Position numbers and translations under genes: made by a program. Shown here one piece after another: positions 1 through 7,024 of a DNA stretch of 11,747 nucleotides; position 1 is the first letter of the stretch, and each line of letters begins with the position of its first letter. The notes under the pieces were generated by a model that was not told where the DNA came from, ran no database searches, and worked only from the letters and a program-made list of their open reading frames with translations. This DNA is from an uncultured Prevotellaceae bacterium (GTDB lineage Bacteria; Bacteroidota; Bacteroidia; Bacteroidales; Bacteroidaceae), in assembly GCA_902477365.1 (NCBI GenBank), contig CABSGW010000062.1, positions 1 to 11,747 of the forward strand, given 5' to 3'.

Positions 1-110
1 GGCATTGAATAAATGAATTTAGTGTGAATGTAAAATGTCCGCTACATCGATAGGCGATGCAACGGACGAAAAAGAGGTAAGAAGAGCGGTTGCAAGAACA
101 ACTCCCTTAC
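1..110. other. Left-edge intergenic region downstream of the Rsh gene
   Basis: No gene can be supported here. The stretch follows the stop codon of the minus-strand (p)ppGpp synthetase/hydrolase gene. It contains one imperfect hairpin, listed separately. A minus-strand ATG lies at 5-3, right at the window edge, and could begin a further gene to the left, but only two codons could be read and no promoter of the TAnnTTTG type was seen ahead of it. Confidence 0.5.
38..66 (-). terminator. Possible weak terminator after the Rsh gene
   Basis: The segment folds into an imperfect hairpin. The 12-nt arms (38-49 and 55-66) pair at ten positions, with two mismatches, around a 5-nt loop. On the minus strand it lies about 45 nt past the Rsh stop codon and is followed by CATTTTACAT, which is only a poor U tract. 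It may end the parA-to-rsh transcript, but the weak tail makes this tentative. Confidence 0.3.
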
Positions 111-2354
111 TTATTCTATGCGCACAGCCTTGGTGATGTTCTTGATTTCTTTCAGTGCATTGCAGATGTTCTTTACATCGTCTGTGTCGTGTACATTGAT
201 AAGGATGGTCGCTTCGAATATCCCATCGTTTGTTTCGAGTGTCAGTTTTTTGATGTCAAAATTTAGTGTTTTATAAATAGTGTCGGCCAGTTGGAAGAGC
301 ATACCCTGAATATCGATTCCCTTGACATAGATCGTGGCAGGAAAGTATTGGGTACGGTGCATTTGCCAGTCGGTGGCAATGATGCGGTTTCCGTATTGAC
401 TTTTGAGTTTTGTAGCTTCCTCGCAGTTGCGCTTGTGGATGATGAGGTTGTTTTTAGGATCAATGTATCCCAACGAGTCATCACCCGGAATAGGATGGCA
501 GCATGTTGCCAGTTGACATTTGGTCAGTGTATCTTCAGTGAGTGTGAAGATTTTTTTACGGTCAATTCCTTTTACGTAAGCTTGCTTCTCTTTTTCGGGA
601 TTATATGTGGGGTTCTTCTCGTTGATGAACGGAATGAACTTACGCCACACGGATGTGCTTTGTCGTCCGCGAAGCAGGTTGATGTCGGCGTCTCCCGGTG
701 TGATGTTCTTCTCACCGATTGCTAGGAACAGTTCCTCACGGGTGGAGAAGTTATGTAGCTTGCAGAGTTTCTCAATGTTGGAACTGTTCAGTTCTATCTC
801 TTTTTTACCAAGGAATTCTTGTAATGTGCGTTCGCCTTCCCGCTGTTTTTCGCGGTCTGCACGGCGTAGTATCGCTTGTATTTTCCCTTTAGCCTTGGCG
901 GTGGTTACAAAATCTATCCATTCGCGTTGCACATGCTGTGAGCGCGATGTCAGAATCTCGACCTGGTCACCGCTTGCCAACCGATAGCTGAGCGGAACAA
1001 GTTTGTGGTTCACCTTCGCCCCAATGCAGTGGCTTCCCAGGAAAGAGTGTATGCTGAATGCAAAATCGAGCACAGTAGCGTTGGCCGGCATGGTCTTTAT
1101 TTCGCCCTTAGGTGTGAATACCAGTATCTCGTCGGCAAACAGGTTTAGTTTGATGGTATCGAGGAAGTCGAGTGTATCGGGTTGCGGATCATCCAGAATC
1201 TCTTTGATGGTGTGCAACCATTTACCCAATTCGCCATCACTGGTAGTCGTGTTTTGATCTTTGTATTTCCAATGGGCTGCAAATCCCTGTTCGGCAACCT
1301 CGTCCATGCGGTCGGAGCGTATCTGCACCTCGATCCATTCGCCTCGGGGGCTCATCAAGGTGACATGAAGTGCCTGATAGCCGTTTCCTTTAGGATGGCT
1401 TAACCAGTCTCGCAATCGGTCGGGATGGGCTTTGTACAATTGGCTGAGTGCGACATAAATGTTGAAGCATTCGTTGATTTCCTCTTCGGGCTTGTTGGGC
1501 GTGAAAACAATACGGATGGCCAGAATGTCATAGACCTCTTCAAACGACACATGCTTTTTTTGCATCTTCGACCAAATGGAATAAGGGCTTTTGATGCGTG
1601 CCGTGATGCGGTATTGCAGACCCATCCGGTCCAGCTTCTCGCGGATGGGAGGGGTGAATTCGTCAAAGATAACATCGCGCTCGGCCTGTGTAGACGCCAG
1701 CTTTTCCTGTATGATGTTATATTCTTGCGGGTGTTCGTACCGGAAGCTCAGGTCTTCCAGTTCCGTCTTGATCCGGTTTAGTCCCAGCCTGTCGGCCAGT
1801 GGGGCGTAAATATAAAGGGTTTCCCCTGCAATTTTGTATTGTTTGCTGGGCAACATGCTGCTCAGCGTACGCATGTTGTGCAGGCGGTCGGATATCTTAA
1901 TGAGGATTACACGGATGTCATCACTCATTGTCAACAGAAGTTTTTTGAATGTCTCGGCTTGCAGCGAAGCACGGTCGCCAAAGATACCTCCCGCAATCTT
2001 TGTGAGTCCTTCTACGATGTTGGCTACTTTAGGGCCAAACAGGTTTTCGATGTCCTCATTGGTGTAGTCGGTGTCTTCTTCGACATCGTGTAACAGTGCT
2101 GCGCAAATGGAGGTTGAGCCTAAACCGATTTCTTCGCAGGCAATCTGTGCCACGGCGATAGGGTGCAGAATATAGGGCTCGCCCGATAGGCGGCGGACAC
2201 CTTTGTGAGCCTGCTTGGCAAAGTTGAATGCCTTGGTAATGACACTTACCTTTTTGCGGTGATTCGAAGCCAGGTAAGTATCTAGTAGTTTCTGGAATGC
2301 AGCATTGATGAGTCTCTCATCTTCCAATTCCTTGGGTGTCAGTGTTTGCTCCAT
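111..2354 (-). CDS. rsh: Bifunctional (p)ppGpp synthetase/hydrolase, RelA/SpoT (Rsh) family
   Basis: This 747-residue cytoplasmic enzyme makes and breaks the starvation alarmone (p)ppGpp from ATP and GDP/GTP. Length and domain order match full-size Rsh proteins. The N-terminal HD hydrolase (about 35-190) keeps H64, H89-D90, E93-D94 and the DRLHN motif at 156-160. The synthetase domain (about 230-370) keeps D276 and E342, with the GYQALH and AAHWKYK motifs. A TGS domain lies at about 408-470, a cysteine-containing domain at about 610-645 (C613, C618, C619, C644), and an ACT domain at about 670-747. Both catalytic halves look intact, so a bifunctional Rel/SpoT role is more likely than a synthetase-only RelA. 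From general knowledge, Bacteroides can carry two long Rsh proteins; which paralogue this is cannot be told here. It is the last gene of the parA operon, 33 nt after the transglycosylase gene, and has an unusually good AAGGAG ribosome-binding site. Confidence 0.95.
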   Translation of the reverse strand: MEQTLTPKELEDERLINAAFQKLLDTYLASNHRKKVSVITKAFNFAKQAHKGVRRLSGEPYILHPIAVAQIACEEIGLGSTSICAALLHDVEEDTDYTNEDIENLFGPKVANIVEGLTKIAGGIFGDRASLQAETFKKLLLTMSDDIRVILIKISDRLHNMRTLSSMLPSKQYKIAGETLYIYAPLADRLGLNRIKTELEDLSFRYEHPQEYNIIQEKLASTQAERDVIFDEFTPPIREKLDRMGLQYRITARIKSPYSIWSKMQKKHVSFEEVYDILAIRIVFTPNKPEEEINECFNIYVALSQLYKAHPDRLRDWLSHPKGNGYQALHVTLMSPRGEWIEVQIRSDRMDEVAEQGFAAHWKYKDQNTTTSDGELGKWLHTIKEILDDPQPDTLDFLDTIKLNLFADEILVFTPKGEIKTMPANATVLDFAFSIHSFLGSHCIGAKVNHKLVPLSYRLASGDQVEILTSRSQHVQREWIDFVTTAKAKGKIQAILRRADREKQREGERTLQEFLGKKEIELNSSNIEKLCKLHNFSTREELFLAIGEKNITPGDADINLLRGRQSTSVWRKFIPFINEKNPTYNPEKEKQAYVKGIDRKKIFTLTEDTLTKCQLATCCHPIPGDDSLGYIDPKNNLIIHKRNCEEATKLKSQYGNRIIATDWQMHRTQYFPATIYVKGIDIQGMLFQLADTIYKTLNFDIKKLTLETNDGIFEATILINVHDTDDVKNICNALKEIKNITKAVRIE

Positions 2355-2359
2355 CGATA

Positions 2360-2365
2360 CTCCTT
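2360..2365 (-). promoter_or_regulatory. Strong Shine-Dalgarno site of the Rsh gene
   Basis: On the minus strand AAGGAG sits 5 nt before the ATG at 2354. It supports that start. It stands out because the other start codons in this window have no comparable purine box at a useful distance, as is typical for Bacteroidota. Confidence 0.6.
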
Positions 2366-2387
2366 GTTTTAGGTATTAGACAATGGG

Positions 2388-3677
2388 TTATTTAACACGC
2401 AGTTTCTTTCCGGCACGTATATTGTTATTTTTTAGTCCGTTCAGTCTTTTTAATTTGGTTACTGTTGTACCATAACGTTTGGCTATGTCGGAAAGTGTTT
2501 GTCCTTGTCGGATGGTGATGGTTTTCCGTCCTTGGGTTGTACTACGACTGCTTTGGGTGCGCGAAACCGTAGGCTTTGAGGTCTGGTTTTCGTCAACAAA
2601 GACAACGCTCCGTTTGGTGAAAAGTTCATCAGCCTTATAGTTGAAGATGGAATCTCCTGCATCAATAAATGTGCCGACTGCTGCATGCGGAAGGCGCAGA
2701 ATGCAAGGCTTGACATCTCCCGGAACCAAATCGGTGCGATATTGCGGATTGAGTGCGCGCAATTCTTCGCGATTGACTTCGCATACCGCTGCAATTTGGT
2801 CAAAGTGGATGTTCCGGTTTACCATGATCGTGTCACTGGCATCGGGCATCCGGGTTTTCATGGGACAAATGTTGTGTTCGCAATAATAGTTCATGATGTA
2901 GTTAGCCGCAATAAAAGCCGGTACGTAGCCGCGAGTTTCGCGTGGCAGGTAGGGATAAATCACCCAATAGTCTTTCGAACCACCTGCGCGGTGAATGGCT
3001 TTGTTTACATTGTTTGGTCCACAGTTGTATGCGGCAATCACTAAGTTCCAGTCGCCAAAAATCTGGTATAAGTCTTTCAGGTAACGGGCGGCGGCATCGG
3101 TCGATTTGATGGGACAGCGTCTTTCGTCTATCAGGCTGTTTACTTCCAGTCCGTAACGCTTGCCTGTGGGCAACATGAACTGCCACAAGCCGACAGCACC
3201 GGCATGACTGGTAGCCCGTGGGTCGAGGGCTGATTCGATGACAGGCAGGTAGCGAAGTTCCAGTGGAAGACCGTAGCGGTCAAGGGCTTCCTCAAAAAGA
3301 GGAATGAAGAAGTTACATGCACCAAGCATATAGGATACTGAATGGCGCAGCTTTCCGCTGTATTGGTCGATGAACTTTTGTACAACGGCATTGTGTGGCA
3401 TTTCCATTACAGACGGAATACGGCGTAGGCGATCAATATAAACAGAGTCTTCGAAAAATGGATTAACATCACTCATTTCGCAGTCAGGATCGGGCACTAA
3501 ATATTTTTTTGCATTCCATTCGGTGAGCAGGCTGTCTAGGTTGTAGCTCATTCCTTCCGGTAACTCAATTACTTCGTCGCGTCCGGTCTTATCGTCATGT
3601 ATGGTGATATCCTTTTGGGCAAATGCCATGGATGTACTGACGAATAGGCTAAAGAGTATGATGGTTATTTTTTTCAT
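2388..3677 (-). CDS. mltD: MltD-like lytic murein transglycosylase with LysM repeats
   Basis: The 429-residue protein is predicted to cleave the MurNAc-GlcNAc bond of peptidoglycan in the periplasm, leaving 1,6-anhydro ends. A signal peptide spans 1-20 (hydrophobic core followed by SMAFA before Q21). No lipobox cysteine follows, so unlike E. coli MltD it is probably not a lipoprotein. The SLT domain (about 122-265) has the catalytic glutamate E148 in PVIESALDP, then GLWQFM at 163-168 and AAYNCGPNNV at 215-224, the usual family 1 order. A degenerate LysM-like segment lies at about 284-330. A clear C-terminal LysM lies at 386-428 after a Ser/Thr-rich linker; LysM binds glycan chains. It starts 9 nt after the DUF5683 gene and is followed 33 nt later by the Rsh gene, so it is most likely co-transcribed with the par genes. 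The symbol reflects family resemblance, not proven equivalence. Confidence 0.92.
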   Translation of the reverse strand: MKKITIILFSLFVSTSMAFAQKDITIHDDKTGRDEVIELPEGMSYNLDSLLTEWNAKKYLVPDPDCEMSDVNPFFEDSVYIDRLRRIPSVMEMPHNAVVQKFIDQYSGKLRHSVSYMLGACNFFIPLFEEALDRYGLPLELRYLPVIESALDPRATSHAGAVGLWQFMLPTGKRYGLEVNSLIDERRCPIKSTDAAARYLKDLYQIFGDWNLVIAAYNCGPNNVNKAIHRAGGSKDYWVIYPYLPRETRGYVPAFIAANYIMNYYCEHNICPMKTRMPDASDTIMVNRNIHFDQIAAVCEVNREELRALNPQYRTDLVPGDVKPCILRLPHAAVGTFIDAGDSIFNYKADELFTKRSVVFVDENQTSKPTVSRTQSSRSTTQGRKTITIRQGQTLSDIAKRYGTTVTKLKRLNGLKNNNIRAGKKLRVK

Positions 3678-3686
3678 GTGCTTGTA

Positions 3687-4484
3687 TTAAAAGTTAAAAC
3701 TGCACTGTAGGCCCAGTGCATTGTTACGGTGAATACCATTTGTCTGATTGATAACTGCCGGTTCTACTTTCATACTGAGGTCGCGTGATATGTCGAAGAC
3801 CGAAAGTTGTGCATCGACGTATGCATCGATGACTGAGAGAATATAGACACCGATGAAACAGAATGCACTGAGATCGCGGTATTTGCGATAGTAATTCTTC
3901 TTGTTCTTGAAAATACGTTTGAACTGGTCTTCCTTACCCGTGATGTCATATCCGGGGGGAAGCATGTCTTGATAACTGTCTGTCTTGGGATCATCGTCCA
4001 TGATGTCCAAATAGGCTTGTGAGTAGTCCTTGTACATTTGTTGATTCCATAATAGCGCATAGGTACATCCCACGAAACCACCATAGATAATGGGTAATTT
4101 CCAGTATTTACGATTGTATATTTGTCCGGCTCCAGGAAGAACCAACGAAAGCCAGAGTGCACGTTTGGGGTCGGGCACGAATTTGGGCTTTGGCAAGAGA
4201 TCAGCCGGTTGTTCTGTCGCAATAAGGGGCGTTTTAAGTTTTGAGGTGTCAGCATGCTCGCTTTGCGCTTTCAGTAATGAATCGTTCTGATGAGCAATAC
4301 TGTCAGCATGCACCTGTTTCAACGAGTCTATTGCAATATTCCCTGAAACCGCTGAGTGCGTAGTTAAAGTATCTGTCGGATAGAAAGAGAGGTACGATTG
4401 CGCAAAGGCCGTGGCCCCTTCGGTGAAGAATATTTGGCCGAAGAGAACAAGCAGCAAGCTGATTGTTATATTCGCAACCTTCAT
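3687..4484 (-). CDS. DUF5683 family envelope protein, function unknown
   Basis: This 265-residue protein has no known reaction. Residues 1-28 form an N-terminal signal peptide or anchor (hydrophobic 7-20, then ATAFA). A polar, Ser/Thr/Asp-rich linker follows (about 30-100). The conserved domain (about 101-240) begins with FVPDPKRALWLSLVLPGAGQ, a Pro/Gly-rich hydrophobic entry typical of DUF5683. A second hydrophobic stretch lies at about 130-146 and a third at about 206-222. Between these is a charged Lys/Tyr/Asp-rich segment (about 150-203). The protein is probably exported and membrane associated. Its ATG overlaps the parB stop codon by 4 nt (ATGA), which suggests translational coupling, and the transglycosylase gene starts 9 nt after its end. 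A role linking the envelope with cell growth or division is inference from context only. The family call rests on recognition of the motif. Confidence 0.85.
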   Translation of the reverse strand: MKVANITISLLLVLFGQIFFTEGATAFAQSYLSFYPTDTLTTHSAVSGNIAIDSLKQVHADSIAHQNDSLLKAQSEHADTSKLKTPLIATEQPADLLPKPKFVPDPKRALWLSLVLPGAGQIYNRKYWKLPIIYGGFVGCTYALLWNQQMYKDYSQAYLDIMDDDPKTDSYQDMLPPGYDITGKEDQFKRIFKNKKNYYRKYRDLSAFCFIGVYILSVIDAYVDAQLSVFDISRDLSMKVEPAVINQTNGIHRNNALGLQCSFNF

Positions 4485-5374
4485 CCTTTCATTTTATCGA
4501 ATAAGCTGATGATACGTTCCAATTCTTCTTCATTTTGAAAAGGAATGCTGATTTTCCCTTTTCCCTGGTTGGTACAAGTCATTTGTACTTTAGACTGGAA
4601 GAAATCAGAAAGGCGTTGTTTTAATAGTTTGAATTCTTCGGGAAGAAGCGGGCCTCCGTTGCTTAATTTCTTTTTTCCACTTTTGATGCTTTCGCCGGCA
4701 TTGAGTGCTTTGACCATCTCTTCTACTTGACGGACAGAGTATCCCTCTTTTTGAATCTCGTGAAAAAGCTTTACTTGCATGGCCGGACTATTCAACGATA
4801 AGAGTGCGCGTGCGTGCCCTTGGTCTATTTGTTTGTTTTGTAATGCTACTTGCACCAAAGCCGGAAGCTTGAGCAGACGCAAAAAATTGGCGATTGTAGT
4901 ACGTTTCTTTCCAACTTTTTCGCTTAACTGATCCTGAGTCAGGTTGTATTGTTCTATTAAGTTTTGATAGGCCAATGCAATTTCGATGGCGTTCAGATCC
5001 TCGCGCTGGATGTTTTCTACCAGCGCCATTTGCATCATATTCTCGTCGTCAGCAGTACGGATATAGGCAGGAATGGCATAAAGTCCAGCTATCTGCGAAG
5101 CCCTCCAACGCCGTTCACCGGCAATGATCTGGTAAGTACCATTGTCCATCTTCCGCAAGGAGATTGGTTGAATGATACCAATTTCACGAATGGAGTCGGC
5201 TAATTCATGCAATGACTCTTCATCAAATTCACGTCGAGGTTGATTAGGGTTTGCTACAATTTGGCTGATAGGCACTTCATTGATAGATGAAGATCCTTGA
5301 GCACGTACTCCTTCTGTTGAAATGAGTGCGTCCAATCCGCGTCCTAATGCACTATATTTTTTGTGTACCGCCAT
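4481..5374 (-). CDS. parB: Chromosome partitioning protein ParB
   Basis: This 297-residue protein is predicted to bind parS sites near the replication origin, spread as a CTP-dependent sliding clamp and direct origin segregation with ParA. The N-terminal leader ALGRGLDALIS (9-19) resembles the ParA-stimulating end found in chromosomal ParB proteins. The CTP-binding/N domain has NPNQPR at 42-47, GERRWRA at 86-92 and ENIQREDLNAIE at 120-131. A helix-turn-helix region (about 146-171) is followed by GHARALLSL at 186-194, and the C-terminal dimerisation region is about 245-297. Size and order are normal for a chromosomal ParB. It begins 13 nt after parA and overlaps the next gene by 4 nt. No canonical parS palindrome was noticed in the window. 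Confidence 0.96.
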   Translation of the reverse strand: MAVHKKYSALGRGLDALISTEGVRAQGSSSINEVPISQIVANPNQPRREFDEESLHELADSIREIGIIQPISLRKMDNGTYQIIAGERRWRASQIAGLYAIPAYIRTADDENMMQMALVENIQREDLNAIEIALAYQNLIEQYNLTQDQLSEKVGKKRTTIANFLRLLKLPALVQVALQNKQIDQGHARALLSLNSPAMQVKLFHEIQKEGYSVRQVEEMVKALNAGESIKSGKKKLSNGGPLLPEEFKLLKQRLSDFFQSKVQMTCTNQGKGKISIPFQNEEELERIISLFDKMKG

Positions 5375-5387
5375 GGAATCGGGAAAC

Positions 5388-6152
5388 TTATTCGTTCTTA
5401 TTGATGATTTCTTTGGCTAACGAAAGGTGGTTTTTAGCGCCAGCTGAAGCTGCATCATACAATATAACAGGGACACCATGACTTGGGGCTTCGCTTAGTT
5501 TTACGTTACGCTGAATTACTGTCTTGAATACCAGTTCCTGGAAGTGACGTTTTACCTCATCATAGATTTGGTTTGCCAAACGTAAACGACTGTCATACAT
5601 AGTGAGTAAGAAGCCCTCAATTTCAAGTTCGGGGTTCAGTTTTTTCTTGATGATTTTAATCGTGTTCAATAGCTTACTGATTCCCTCAAGGGCAAAGTAT
5701 TCGCACTGTACGGGAATAATCACCGAATTGGCTGCCGTTAATGCGTTGACAGTGATGAGTCCGAGTGAAGGTGAACAGTCTATCAGAATATAGTCATATT
5801 CATCATGAAGGGGCGCCAACATATTTTTTATCACTTTCTCCCGATCGGGCAGATTGAGCATTTCTATTTCCGCGCCCACCAAATCTATGTGTGAAGGCAG
5901 GATGTCTAATCCTTCAATATCGGTTGTATAAAGCGCTGCTCTGACATCGGTCTGATTGATAAGACACTCGTATATCGAACAATCTATCTGGTTTAAATCT
6001 ACGCCCAATCCGGAAGATGAGTTTGCTTGTGGGTCGGCATCAACCAGTAAAACTTTTTTCTCAAGTGTTGCCAGTGAAGCTGCCAAGTTCATGGATGTAG
6101 TTGTTTTGCCTACACCGCCTTTTTGGTTTGCTAACGCAATGATTTTACCCAT
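5388..6152 (-). CDS. parA: Chromosome partitioning ATPase ParA (Soj type)
   Basis: This 254-residue, deviant Walker-type ATPase binds DNA non-specifically in its ATP form and moves ParB-parS complexes; ParB triggers its ATP hydrolysis. The P-loop KGGVGKTT is at 11-18 with the signature lysine K11. The A' motif VDADPQAN (37-44) contains D40, and Walker B ILIDCSP has D125. The short length, without an N-terminal helix-turn-helix, fits chromosomal Soj-type ParA rather than plasmid type Ia ParA. It is the first gene of the minus-strand operon. A TATCTTTG promoter element lies 27 nt upstream of the ATG. It is transcribed away from surE. Confidence 0.96.
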   Translation of the reverse strand: MGKIIALANQKGGVGKTTTSMNLAASLATLEKKVLLVDADPQANSSSGLGVDLNQIDCSIYECLINQTDVRAALYTTDIEGLDILPSHIDLVGAEIEMLNLPDREKVIKNMLAPLHDEYDYILIDCSPSLGLITVNALTAANSVIIPVQCEYFALEGISKLLNTIKIIKKKLNPELEIEGFLLTMYDSRLRLANQIYDEVKRHFQELVFKTVIQRNVKLSEAPSHGVPVILYDAASAGAKNHLSLAKEIINKNE

Positions 6153-6179
6153 ACTCGATCGTTTTCGCCATTATGTTTG

Positions 6180-6187
6180 CAAAGATA
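6180..6187 (-). promoter_or_regulatory. Predicted -7 box of the parA operon promoter
   Basis: On the minus strand TATCTTTG, followed by C, matches the Bacteroides -7 consensus TAnnTTTG. It lies 27 nt before the parA ATG, leaving a leader of about 20 nt. No TTTG is present at the expected -33 distance, so the upstream element is weak or absent. The same octamer at the same 27-nt distance precedes rsfS. Confidence 0.6.
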
Positions 6188-6228
6188 CAAATTTTCTGCG
6201 AACGCGGCTGTGTTTAAACTTTTTTTCG

Positions 6229-6236
6229 TAATTTTG
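6229..6236 (+). promoter_or_regulatory. Predicted -7 box of the surE-lpxB promoter
   Basis: TAATTTTG, followed by C, matches TAnnTTTG and lies 23 nt before the surE ATG. The -33 position carries no TTTG. It sits about 40 nt from the divergent parA box, so the two promoters share one compact region. Confidence 0.55.
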
Positions 6237-6259
6237 CGGAAATAGCAAACTGAAACATA

Positions 6260-7024
6260 ATGACATACAAACCGTTACTTCTTCTCTCGAATGATGATGG
6301 CGTACAAGCCAAGGGGCTCGATTTCTTGATAAAAACATTAAGCCCTGTGGCCGATTTGTTTGTAATGGCACCCGACGGGCCTCGTTCGGGGGCTGGGTGT
6401 GGCCTTACTTCTTCTGTCCCGCTGGTCTATCGCGAAATACACCGCGGGCCTGGTTTAACGGTCTGCGCTTGTTCTGGTACGCCGGTCGACTGTGTGAAAT
6501 TGGCTTTGGATCAAGTGATGACCCGTAGGCCTGATGTGGTGATCGGAGGTGTGAATCACGGTAACAACGCATCGGTCAATGCTCATTATTCGGGAACAAT
6601 GGGTGTGGCGTTTGAAGGAACTTTGCAAGGCATTCCTTCTATCGCGTTTTCATTGTGCGATCATCATCCTGATGCAGATTTTGAACCATTGGCAGACTAT
6701 GTGGTGAGAATCGTGCAAGCTGTCATCGATAATGGATTGCCTGAACATGCTTGTTTGAATGTGAATTTTCCTTTGGGAAAATCGTTTGAAGGTATACGTG
6801 TCTGCCGGATGGCTATGAGCCGTTGGATTAAGGAATATCAGTCATGCGATCATCCTCATGGCGGGCAGTATTATTGGTTGACAGGAGATTGTGAGAATTT
6901 GGAACCTGAGGCTGAAGATACGGATTCTTGGGCTTTGGAACATGGTTATGTAGCGATTACTCCGACCCAGGTAGACGTGACGCATTACGGTTTGCTCGAA
7001 ACGCTTAAACGTTGGCAATTATGA
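6260..7024 (+). CDS. surE: 5'/3'-nucleotidase SurE
   Basis: This 254-residue metal-dependent phosphatase is expected to remove phosphate from nucleoside 5'- and 3'-monophosphates, and in some members from short polyphosphate. It is cytoplasmic, with no signal peptide. The metal site is visible: NDDG at 11-14 (D12, D13), S43 in PRSG, and N99 in GGVNHG. Other family marks are SGTPVDCVKLAL at 72-83, HYSGTMGVAFEG at 109-120 and the C-terminal ITPTQVDVTHYG at 233-244. Full length. It is the first gene after its own promoter, and its TGA overlaps the lpxB ATG, so lpxB translation is probably coupled to it. In other bacteria SurE is linked with survival in stationary phase; that role here is inference. 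Confidence 0.95.
   Translation: MTYKPLLLLSNDDGVQAKGLDFLIKTLSPVADLFVMAPDGPRSGAGCGLTSSVPLVYREIHRGPGLTVCACSGTPVDCVKLALDQVMTRRPDVVIGGVNHGNNASVNAHYSGTMGVAFEGTLQGIPSIAFSLCDHHPDADFEPLADYVVRIVQAVIDNGLPEHACLNVNFPLGKSFEGIRVCRMAMSRWIKEYQSCDHPHGGQYYWLTGDCENLEPEAEDTDSWALEHGYVAITPTQVDVTHYGLLETLKRWQL

Noticed and set aside
111..2354. Possible loss of hydrolase or synthetase activity in the Rsh protein
   Set aside because: The HD residues (H64, H89-D90, E93-D94, D156, N160) and the synthetase residues (D276, E342) are all present, so there is no sign of a dead half. There appears to be one extra residue between H64 and H89 compared with streptococcal Rel as I remember it; this is too minor to claim anything.
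3770..4255. A 161-codon minus-strand open frame in another frame of the DUF5683 gene
   Set aside because: It is nested inside a gene with a recognisable domain and signal peptide, and its own product has no sensible domain or leader.
6153..6259. Replication origin next to parAB
   Set aside because: No DnaA-box cluster (TTATCCACA-like) was seen, and the 107-nt gap is explained by two divergent promoters.
7012..7020. In-frame TTG as an earlier lpxB start
   Set aside because: The ATG at 7021 forms the common ATGA overlap with surE and gives the usual MKYFLIVGEASGD N terminus; the extra three residues are not needed.
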